Made by a program: the position numbers and the translations under genes. Positions 1-6,042 of a stretch of DNA of 12,906 nucleotides are shown one piece after another; position 1 is the stretch's first letter, and the number at the start of each line of letters is the position of its first letter. The stretch is from Desulfobacteraceae bacterium (lineage in GTDB: Bacteria; Desulfobacterota; Desulfobacteria; Desulfobacterales; JAABPS01): contig JAABPS010000039.1 of the NCBI GenBank assembly GCA_011391835.1, positions 1-12,906 of the forward strand, in the 5' to 3' direction. Below the pieces are notes generated by a model. The model had not been told where the DNA came from and did no database searches. It worked only from the letters and a program-made list of their open reading frames with translations.

Positions 1-635
1 CGGGTAAAGGAACAACCATCGCTGTGCTTGGCAGCGGGCTGGAAAGGATTTACCCTGCGGAAAATCGGAAGCTGTTCCGCCATATTTCTGAAAACGGCGC
101 TGTGATTTCAGAATTTCCGTTGATGGCTGAACCGGATGCATACAACTTTCCTGTTCGAAACAGGGTGATCAGCGGCATGTCCCTTGGCACCGTTGTGGTG
201 GAAGCAACCAAAAACAGCGGATCTCTCATCACGGCTCGGCTGGCCGCGGAACAGAACAGAGAAGTATTTGCCATACCCGGAAGTATTCAGTCATTTAAAA
301 GCATTGGAACGCACACGTTAATAAAACAGGGGGCAAAACTCATTGAACACGCCCAGGATATTATGGATGAACTTTCGCATCAGCTGAATGTGGATGGTTC
401 CGGAAAGACAGCAGAACAGCATCATGCTGCTGACCCGTCACCATCCCTCTCATCCGATGAATCCATGGTATTTCATGCGCTTGAGCCGTATCCCGTTCAT
501 ATCGATGATCTGGCCCGGAAAATCTCAATGGAATCTGGCAAACTGTCAAGCATATTATTGCATCTTGAACTCAAGGGGATAGTGCAGCAATCCCCTGGAA
601 AACGGTTTTTTATTGAATCAAGAGGAAAACAATAA
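1..635 (+). CDS. dprA: DNA-processing protein DprA (Smf), 3' part only
   Basis: This is the C-terminal ~210 residues of DprA, open at the left edge; the first complete codon is at position 3. DprA is a cytoplasmic protein that binds single-stranded DNA and loads RecA during uptake of transforming DNA. The Rossmann-like core is recognisable from LGSGLERIYPAEN, SEFPL, NFPVRNRVISG, VVVEATKNSGSLITARLAAEQ and REVFAIPGSI, all family signatures in the usual order. A linker rich in Ser, Asp and His (about residues 128-148 of the visible part) leads to a C-terminal winged-helix domain (HALEPYPVHIDDLARKI through GIVQQSPGKRFFI), found in many DprA proteins. The stop TAA is at 633-635. topA begins 64 nt downstream on the same strand, a common dprA-topA arrangement. 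A GTG at 24 is internal to the core and is not the true start. Identification is secure; the N-terminal SAM-like region is outside the window. Confidence 0.96.
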   Translation, partial: GKGTTIAVLGSGLERIYPAENRKLFRHISENGAVISEFPLMAEPDAYNFPVRNRVISGMSLGTVVVEATKNSGSLITARLAAEQNREVFAIPGSIQSFKSIGTHTLIKQGAKLIEHAQDIMDELSHQLNVDGSGKTAEQHHAADPSPSLSSDESMVFHALEPYPVHIDDLARKISMESGKLSSILLHLELKGIVQQSPGKRFFIESRGKQ

Positions 636-636
636 C

Positions 637-649
637 CTGCCTCAGGCAG
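637..649 (+). other. Small GC-rich hairpin between dprA and topA
   Basis: CTGCC (637-641), a TCA loop and GGCAG (645-649) form a perfect 5-bp stem two nucleotides after the dprA stop. No run of T follows, so it is not a classical intrinsic terminator. It could be a weak pause or an mRNA-stability hairpin between cotranscribed genes. The stem is short enough to be chance. Confidence 0.3.
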
Positions 650-699
650 CCGGCGTTACACGGATACGCATAAAACGTTATTAAAAGAGAGGAACGATC

Positions 700-2979
700 G
701 TGGCAAAACCGCTTCTTGTTGTAGAATCTCCTGCCAAAGTAAAAACATTAAAGAAATACATCGGGAATGACTATACAATCGTCGCATCCGTAGGACATAT
801 TAAAGACCTCCCCACCAAAGAACTGGGCATAGATATTGAAAACGGTTTCAAGCCCATGTACACGAATATTCCCGGGAAACAAAAAGTGATTGCCTCATTG
901 AAAAAAGCGGCCAAAGGAGTGACCGATGTCTATCTGGCACCCGATCCGGATCGGGAAGGAGAGGCCATTGCATGGCACATTGCAGATATTTTAGAGCAAA
1001 AGGGAAGAAAGTTCCACCGGGTTCTTTTCAATGAAATCACCAAAAAAGCCGTTCTGGACGCCATGAAATCTCCGCAAGCGCTTCATAAAAATAAATATGA
1101 AGCCCAGCAGGCCCGCCGGATGCTGGATCGCATTGTGGGGTATCGAATATCGCCGTTGCTCTGGAGAAAAGTAAAAGGCGGTTTGAGTGCCGGCCGCGTT
1201 CAATCTGTTGCTGTCAGGATTATCTGCGATCGGGAACGCGCCATTCAGGCATTTGAACCTGAAGAGTACTGGTCTATCACGGCCCATGTAAGCGAGGGTT
1301 CTTCGCCGCCCTTTCCGTCAAAGCTTGTAAGAAAAAATGGGGAAAAATGCATAATCCCCAATGAAGCGGCATCCAACGCGATCCTCAGTGATCTGGCAAA
1401 TGAAAAATTTATTGTTCAGGAAGTTTCAAAAAAGACAACGAAAAGAAATCCCCTGCCGCCATTCACCACCAGCAAACTCCAGCAGGAATCCATCCGCAAG
1501 CTCAGGTTTTCGGCAAAAAAAACCATGCTGCTTGCACAGCAGCTCTACGAGGGTGTTGATCTTGGGCCGGGTGAACCAGAGGGACTTATCACGTACATGC
1601 GAACAGATTCAACACGAATATCCGGCGAAGCTGCCCAGGAAGCAATGAAGATGATAAAGGAACGTTTTGGCGAGGCCTACGCGCTGGAACAGCCGAGATT
1701 TTTTAAAAATAGCAAAAAAGCACAGGATGCGCATGAAGCCATCCGTCCCACATCCGTTTATAATTCTCCGGAAAAAGTCGAACCGTTTCTTTCAAAGGAT
1801 CAATTTGCCTTATATACACTTATCTGGAAACGATTCGTTGCTTCCCAGATGAAAGAAGCGCTGATCAATAATGTATCGGTATCGATTAAAGCCGGAAGCT
1901 ATTTGTTTACTGCCAGCGGTTCAACAATAAAGTTTCCAGGCTTCATGACGCTTTATATATCTGTGGATGATGAGGGTGAAGGCAATGATGAAAAGCAAAA
2001 GCCCGTTCTCCCCGAACTCGCAGAAGGCATGGTGCTGGCCCTTGACCGGCTTGAACCCAAACAGCATTTTACCTTGCCGCCGCCACGATTTTCAGAAGCG
2101 TCCCTTGTCAAAGAACTGGAAGAAAACGGAATTGGACGGCCCAGCACCTATGCGGCCATACTGTCAACCATCAGGGAAAAAGGCTACGTTGATCTCATAA
2201 AAGGCTACTTTCATCCAAGTGAACTCGGCTTTATCGTAAATGATCTGCTGGTACAATGTTTTCCCAAGGTATTTGATGTGGATTTTACCGCAAAAATGGA
2301 AGATGATCTTGACCGGATCGAGGCTGCAGCAATCGATTATTTTGAAATACTAAACCTATTTTATGAGCCCTTTAGTAAAGAAGTGGATTCCGCCGCTGAA
2401 TGCATGCTCAGTATACGGGGTGTAGGATTTCAAACAGATCTTATATGCCCGCAATGCAACAATCGGCTTCACATTAAAATCGGAAAAAATGGCCATTACC
2501 TGGGATGTATCGGATATCCGGATTGCACCTATACCCGGAACTACATCCGGGATGAAAAAGGCAGGATCACGCCCGTGGAGCCTTCCAAAAGTGAAATGAC
2601 GGATAAATTATGTAACAAGTGTGAAAAACCAATGGTCCTGAAAAGCGGCAAATATGGTGACTTCCTTGCCTGTAGTGGATATCCGGATTGCAAAAACACC
2701 CTATCGATTAATTCCAACAGCGGCAACGGAAAAACCATTGGCATCAAATGTCCCAAGGTCAACTGTACCGGTGATATTGTAGAAAAGAAATCAAAGAGAG
2801 GCAATGTATTTTACGGCTGCAGCAGATATCCTGACTGCACCTTCGCTTCATGGGACAAGCCGGTTTTAAAGAAATGCCCGAATTGTGGCGCTGATTTTCT
2901 TGTTGAAAAAACCACTAAAAAGAAAGGAACATACCGGTCATGCATTTCTGAAAATTGTGGATATCAGGAAACCGACTAA
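700..2979 (+). CDS. topA: DNA topoisomerase I (type IA)
   Basis: TopA relaxes negatively supercoiled DNA by cutting one strand and passing the other through a protein-linked gate. The N-terminal Toprim domain (about residues 1-115) shows Glu9 in VVESPAK and the DPDREGE motif with Asp82 and Asp84, the metal-binding acids. The type IA core follows, with RRMLDRIVGYRISPLLW near 139-155, SAGRVQSVAVR near 163-173, and the catalytic tyrosine Tyr299 in GLITYMRTDST. The C-terminus carries four Cys4 zinc-ribbon modules at about 583-609, 638-664, 684-713 and 726-753; three contain the typical YPDC ending and the last is more divergent. At 759 residues it is shorter than the 865-residue E. coli enzyme but within the family range. 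Translation starts at GTG, supported by GAGAGG at 687-692 seven nucleotides upstream and by conservation from the second residue on (AKPLLVVESPAK). It is probably cotranscribed with dprA. No frameshift or missing catalytic residue is seen. Confidence 0.98.
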   Translation: MAKPLLVVESPAKVKTLKKYIGNDYTIVASVGHIKDLPTKELGIDIENGFKPMYTNIPGKQKVIASLKKAAKGVTDVYLAPDPDREGEAIAWHIADILEQKGRKFHRVLFNEITKKAVLDAMKSPQALHKNKYEAQQARRMLDRIVGYRISPLLWRKVKGGLSAGRVQSVAVRIICDRERAIQAFEPEEYWSITAHVSEGSSPPFPSKLVRKNGEKCIIPNEAASNAILSDLANEKFIVQEVSKKTTKRNPLPPFTTSKLQQESIRKLRFSAKKTMLLAQQLYEGVDLGPGEPEGLITYMRTDSTRISGEAAQEAMKMIKERFGEAYALEQPRFFKNSKKAQDAHEAIRPTSVYNSPEKVEPFLSKDQFALYTLIWKRFVASQMKEALINNVSVSIKAGSYLFTASGSTIKFPGFMTLYISVDDEGEGNDEKQKPVLPELAEGMVLALDRLEPKQHFTLPPPRFSEASLVKELEENGIGRPSTYAAILSTIREKGYVDLIKGYFHPSELGFIVNDLLVQCFPKVFDVDFTAKMEDDLDRIEAAAIDYFEILNLFYEPFSKEVDSAAECMLSIRGVGFQTDLICPQCNNRLHIKIGKNGHYLGCIGYPDCTYTRNYIRDEKGRITPVEPSKSEMTDKLCNKCEKPMVLKSGKYGDFLACSGYPDCKNTLSINSNSGNGKTIGIKCPKVNCTGDIVEKKSKRGNVFYGCSRYPDCTFASWDKPVLKKCPNCGADFLVEKTTKKKGTYRSCISENCGYQETD

Positions 2980-3226
2980 CCCGTCATCCTGAAATTCATA
3001 TAGTCCCTTAACCCGTATCGTCTGTGTAAATCTTTTTTCCGGACGGTTTCTCTCCCTATGAATTACATAAGAGAATGGAAGTATATACGTGCTGTTTTTG
3101 CTTGATTTTCATGAATAAAAATGTAATGTTGATGCAAGGTTATGTTGAATACAGGTCTGTGACGTACCCTGAACATGTCTTTTAAACTGAGAACAATTTT
3201 CCACATATTTATATTAACTTACTGAT
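2980..3226. other. Intergenic region topA - DUF4388 gene
   Basis: This 247-nt, AT-rich stretch has no convincing gene. I see no GC-rich stem followed by a T run after topA, so the termination mechanism is not evident. A possible weak promoter for the next gene is TTTAAA at 3181-3186 with CATATT at 3204-3209 (17-nt spacing, about four of six consensus bases each). That match is poor enough to be chance in AT-rich DNA. Confidence 0.4.
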
Positions 3227-4579
3227 ATGACAAAACAAAAAGCCCAGGTTCTCAAAAAAAGCAATTTCCCGTCCAACGACTTTTTTAAGCATCTTCTAAA
3301 CGGTACGCACTATTATCAGAGTCATAATTTTGAAAGAGCCATTGAAGAATGGAGTGCAGCCCAGCGGATAAATTATTCTGAGCCCATTCTATTAAACCGG
3401 ATAAATGACCAGATATCATGCGGCTGCCGGTTGGATGAGATCCCTTTGCTTTTCTTTCTGTACGCTGTATATATCAACAAGGTTACGGGAACCAGTGTGA
3501 TCAAAACGGAAGGATCCGCCAAAAAACTGCTGTTCCATGAAGGAAGGCTTGTCCGGGCCGGTACGTCAAAAAGAGAAGAACGGATTGGAAAATACTTATT
3601 GAAAAGGGGAAATTTTACCCCGGAAAAACTCGATTTCCTTTTTTCTGAGGCAAAAAAACAGGGCAAAAAAATTGGACAATATCTTATCGAAAGCAGTCTG
3701 CTTACAACAAAATCACTTCAGGAAGTCCTGTCGCTTCAGGCAGAGGAAATTCTAAGCGATATTTTTTTTTGGCAGAAGGGACAGATTATCGTTGTTGAAA
3801 AACCCATACCGCGAGATGCAGTCGTAAACTATCTGCCTCTTGAAATTGCCATCATCGCTGCCCAGCGAGGTTTCAATTTCACAGATTTTCGAAACAGAAT
3901 CCCGAATAATAAAACAATTTTCCGGCATTCCCCATATGCAAATGGAAACGAAGAAGATATCCGAAGCAGTCTAAATACAAATCATCTGTTCATTTTTCTG
4001 TTAATAGATGGTGTCAGGAATATAGATCAACTGATCAAGTTCAGTGGCGCCGATGAAGTATCCGTCATCAATATACTGTACAGGCTTAATTCAGCAGGAT
4101 TGATTCGAAAAACAAAAGAAGTTGCCGAATATGAAGATAAAGAATATCTGGAAATGGCTAAAATCCTCGGGGTTCTTTTCGAAGTGTATCAGCTGATAAT
4201 AAACGAACTCTTCCGGGAACTGGGCAGACGCGGAAAGGAAGTCGTTCAAAGTTCAGTCAAGTTGTTAAAGCCGGATCATCAAAAAATATTTACAAACATT
4301 TTAATGGATGAACCTGAAAAAATGGAAGTCAATTCCATTTTTAGAAATATTTCTCAAAACTTCCCTTCTCCGGATCAGCGGCTTCTGTTCATTGATGCAT
4401 TTCTGGAGTTGTACCTCCTTATTTTTGCAGAATATAATAAATTCGTAGGAAGAGGCCTGGCGAATGTAACCGCTGAACAGATTGGAAGATCCATTTCAGA
4501 TATTGAAAGATTTGCAACCAATTCATCTTATAAAAATCGTCTTCTGGAAGTGCTCCACACCATATCACGAAAACATTGA
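3227..4579 (+). CDS. DUF4388 (PATAN-like) protein with TPR-like N-terminus
   Basis: This is a 450-residue soluble protein of unknown function. Residues about 17-60 resemble a single TPR hairpin (LNGTHYYQSHNFERAIEEW). Residues about 75-215 look like a DUF4388/PATAN-type domain: a helix, then a strand pair ending in KKLLFHEGRLVRAG, then the helical stretch GKYLLKRGNFTPEKLDFLF and GKKIGQYLIESSLLT seen in many such proteins. Residues about 248-297 (LFIFLLIDGVRNIDQLIKF to LYRLNSAGLI) look like the small winged-helix-like segment that often follows DUF4388. The rest (305-450) is predicted helical, with no catalytic motif. DUF4388 proteins are common in Desulfobacterota and Myxococcota and are thought to act in signalling, often beside response regulators; the exact role here is unknown. 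The ATG at 3227 has no Shine-Dalgarno sequence, but an in-frame TAA at 3215 rules out an upstream start. The membrane protein at 4599 follows after 19 nt and is likely cotranscribed. Confidence 0.88.
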   Translation: MTKQKAQVLKKSNFPSNDFFKHLLNGTHYYQSHNFERAIEEWSAAQRINYSEPILLNRINDQISCGCRLDEIPLLFFLYAVYINKVTGTSVIKTEGSAKKLLFHEGRLVRAGTSKREERIGKYLLKRGNFTPEKLDFLFSEAKKQGKKIGQYLIESSLLTTKSLQEVLSLQAEEILSDIFFWQKGQIIVVEKPIPRDAVVNYLPLEIAIIAAQRGFNFTDFRNRIPNNKTIFRHSPYANGNEEDIRSSLNTNHLFIFLLIDGVRNIDQLIKFSGADEVSVINILYRLNSAGLIRKTKEVAEYEDKEYLEMAKILGVLFEVYQLIINELFRELGRRGKEVVQSSVKLLKPDHQKIFTNILMDEPEKMEVNSIFRNISQNFPSPDQRLLFIDAFLELYLLIFAEYNKFVGRGLANVTAEQIGRSISDIERFATNSSYKNRLLEVLHTISRKH

Positions 4580-4598
4580 TGACGAACCGGAGGTGTCT

Positions 4599-4895
4599 AT
4601 GCAACAGCTTACGTTTAATTCCTTAGCACTCACCCTTTTTATATTGTTAACCATATCCGTTTATCTAATGATCATTATTGTTTTTATTTATGCAAGGAAT
4701 AAATATGTCGGCGGAGTTATTGAGCGGGTGATCAATATGATTATCGCAACCATCGGTTTTTTCCTGGTCGCAGATATTGCTCTTTTTCTGATACCCATTT
4801 ACGGCTTCCAGTTAGGATACAGCATTCATGTTTTTTTCAAAATTCTGGCAATGACCTCTTTAGCCATCGGGGGATTACGGTTTGTGATACGGTAG
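4599..4895 (+). CDS. Small three-helix membrane protein, function unknown
   Basis: This 98-residue integral membrane protein has three predicted hydrophobic helices, at about residues 8-31, 45-67 and 75-96. A short basic loop (ARNKYVGGVIER, about 32-43) lies between the first two. The N-terminus has no charged residues before the first helix, and the protein ends LRFVIR just after the third. I place the start at the ATG at 4599 because GGAGG (4589-4593) sits five nucleotides before it. A longer reading from 4482 would run about 100 nt into the end of the upstream gene in another frame and has no such support. Only 19 nt separate it from the DUF4388 gene, so the two are probably cotranscribed and perhaps function together at the membrane. 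The stop is 5 nt from the stop of the convergent minus-strand gene. I do not recognise a family; it could be a membrane anchor or partner for the DUF4388 protein, which is inference. Confidence 0.82.
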   Translation: MQQLTFNSLALTLFILLTISVYLMIIIVFIYARNKYVGGVIERVINMIIATIGFFLVADIALFLIPIYGFQLGYSIHVFFKILAMTSLAIGGLRFVIR

Positions 4896-4900
4896 GAATG

Positions 4901-5515
4901 CTACGACGTTTGAGCAAAAACGCTATAGCGAACATCTGCATCTTGAGCCAGCTTCAGATAACTTTCAATATGTTTTAGATCGTTCTGGTTTTTTTCGGTG
5001 ACTCTAAATTGATAATTTCTGGTAAATAAAGCGCTAATCTGCCCTTTATTGAAAACGATAATCTCTACTCCATTCCGCCTGTCTTTCGGAAAAGTAAGCT
5101 CTATATATCCGTTAAAATTATCTTTCTTAAGTGTATCAACAAATCTTATAATATTCGAAAATTCAGCGCTCAGTTTTTCATGCAGCAGGCTTACGGACAT
5201 GCTAAACACCTCTGTAAGTATCGCAATGGTTTCTACGGAAAATTCTGAGACATTGATAACGCCATTTTTATGTTCTCTGGCTTTGCTAATTATACCATCA
5301 ACCACCTCCTGCCCTCTTTTCTTTACTCCATTTTTTTCTTCCGTGCCATTTACAATATCCCCTTCTTGAAGAAGCACCACTCCCTGAGAATCTGTCAAAA
5401 TGAAATGAACACATCCGGTGAAATCATTTTTTTTTAAAAACAGCATCAGTTCATCGATAACAACAAAAGAGAGGCTAAGATTTGACCAGAGCGAATTTCC
5501 TCTTGGTAGAATCAT
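4901..5515 (-). CDS. Protein with two DUF4388/PATAN-like modules
   Basis: This 204-residue soluble protein appears to be an internal duplication. Residues about 20-58 (IDELMLFLKKNDFTGCVHF, then VVLLQEGDIVNG) line up with about 122-164 (IIRFVDTLKKDNFNGYIEL, then VEIIVFNKGQISALF). Each copy has a helix ending in LKK-[DN]-x-F-x-G, a strand, a turn and a strand ending in a Gly-[DQ]-Ile step, the core pattern of DUF4388-type domains. Helical segments lie between and after the copies. There are no membrane helices, cysteine clusters or catalytic motifs. The start is well supported: the ATG complement is at 5513-5515, with a strong GGAGGAG just upstream on the minus strand (forward 5521-5527). It ends in TAG and meets the three-helix membrane gene tail to tail across 5 nt, leaving no room for a separate terminator. 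The domain assignment is by my reading of the pattern, not a profile search. Confidence 0.8.
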   Translation of the reverse strand: MILPRGNSLWSNLSLSFVVIDELMLFLKKNDFTGCVHFILTDSQGVVLLQEGDIVNGTEEKNGVKKRGQEVVDGIISKAREHKNGVINVSEFSVETIAILTEVFSMSVSLLHEKLSAEFSNIIRFVDTLKKDNFNGYIELTFPKDRRNGVEIIVFNKGQISALFTRNYQFRVTEKNQNDLKHIESYLKLAQDADVRYSVFAQTS

Positions 5516-5642
5516 CGAATCTCCTCCTTCGTTCCCTTTGAATTTCCCGACCTGCTCACAGGGCAGTTTACGTGTTTATACAATTCCAAATGCAACCATT
5601 TATAATAAATAGCATATAAGTCAATATGATATTAACATAACT

Positions 5643-5909
5643 CTATGAATCCGCAGTTGATGAGCTATCCATCTTTGAAAAAGTTAAAATCGCTTTCCCG
5701 TTTCTGGGGCGAGCCACATCCAGTAAAACATTGAGTGAAGTTTTTTTGTTTATCTGACTGACTGCGGATTCCGCTTTTCGAACAACCACAGAAGGATAAT
5801 CTTCGTTCAACCGGATCATGTCTGCAAGCTTCATGGCATCCGTTGACCATACCGGTTTTCCTTGAAATCGCTTCTTCAAAACCTGATATAGGGCTTCCCA
5901 AGTATTCAA
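5643..5909 (-). CDS. Small unrecognised protein, possible winged helix
   Basis: This 88-residue protein is not one I recognise. The start is TTG at 5907-5909, directly preceded by an in-frame TGA. AGGAG (forward 5916-5920) lies six nucleotides upstream, so initiation there is credible. The apparent layout is a helix (WEALYQVLKKRFQ), a helix (STDAMKLADMIRLN), a longer helix (VVVRKAESAVSQINKKTSL) and a strand-turn-strand (NVLLDVARPRNGKAILTFSK), then a short Ser/Asp/Thr-rich tail. Three helices followed by a beta hairpin is the order of a winged helix-turn-helix, so DNA binding is possible, but this rests on eye-level secondary structure only. It lies between the PAS-LuxR gene (133 nt upstream) and the DUF4388-like gene (127 nt downstream) on the same strand, and a 20-bp dyad lies in its leader. 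An overlapping reading frame (5665-5937) has a Cys/Gly/Ser-rich, unprotein-like composition and is rejected. Confidence 0.62.
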   Translation of the reverse strand: MNTWEALYQVLKKRFQGKPVWSTDAMKLADMIRLNEDYPSVVVRKAESAVSQINKKTSLNVLLDVARPRNGKAILTFSKMDSSSTADS

Positions 5910-5915
5910 TCAATG

Positions 5916-5920
5916 CTCCT
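5916..5920 (-). promoter_or_regulatory. Ribosome binding site supporting a TTG start
   Basis: Read on the minus strand this is AGGAG, six nucleotides before the TTG codon that opens the 88-residue gene. It is the main evidence that this reading frame is translated, because no ATG or GTG is available upstream before the in-frame stop. Confidence 0.55.
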
Positions 5921-5931
5921 GTAACTTTTTT

Positions 5932-5951
5932 TAACAATAGATCAATTGTTA
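5932..5951. promoter_or_regulatory. 20-bp dyad in leader of the small gene
   Basis: TAACAAT (5932-5938) and ATTGTTA (5945-5951) are perfect 7-bp inverted arms around a 6-nt centre (AGATCA). The dyad sits between a TATAAT-like box (5984-5989, minus) and the ribosome binding site of the 88-residue gene. The position suits an operator for autoregulation or a weak leader hairpin. Being AT-rich it may be chance. Confidence 0.35.
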
Positions 5952-5983
5952 TAGAAAATCAGCATGTCTTGCTTCTTATATAC

Positions 5984-5989
5984 ATTATA
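5984..5989 (-). promoter_or_regulatory. Candidate -10 box (TATAAT)
   Basis: On the minus strand this is a perfect TATAAT about 75 nt before the TTG start of the 88-residue gene and after the PAS-LuxR stop. No good -35 element is found 16-18 nt upstream, so this is a tentative promoter in AT-rich DNA. It would let the small gene be transcribed independently of the PAS-LuxR gene. Confidence 0.28.
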
Positions 5990-6042
5990 CATAAAATACA
6001 AGACTGAATTATTGACTATAAAATACGGACTTTTATTAGGTA

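Noticed and set aside
3086..3110. Sigma-54-like promoter upstream of the DUF4388 gene
   Set aside because: A TTGC-like half is present but the conserved GG half at the right spacing is missing.
3063..3206. 47-codon minus-strand frame in the topA - DUF4388 gap
   Set aside because: No ribosome binding site, unusual residue mix and low-complexity AT-rich context; probably chance.
4482..4598. Upstream extension of the small membrane protein
   Set aside because: It would read through the end of the DUF4388 gene in another frame, lacks a ribosome site, and a strong GGAGG stands before the ATG at 4599.
5665..5937. 90-residue minus-strand reading frame overlapping the small 88-residue gene
   Set aside because: It is rich in Cys, Gly and Ser with an irregular pattern, has only a TTG start, and overlaps almost entirely the better-supported frame. 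A frameshifted fusion of the two frames was considered but nothing requires it.
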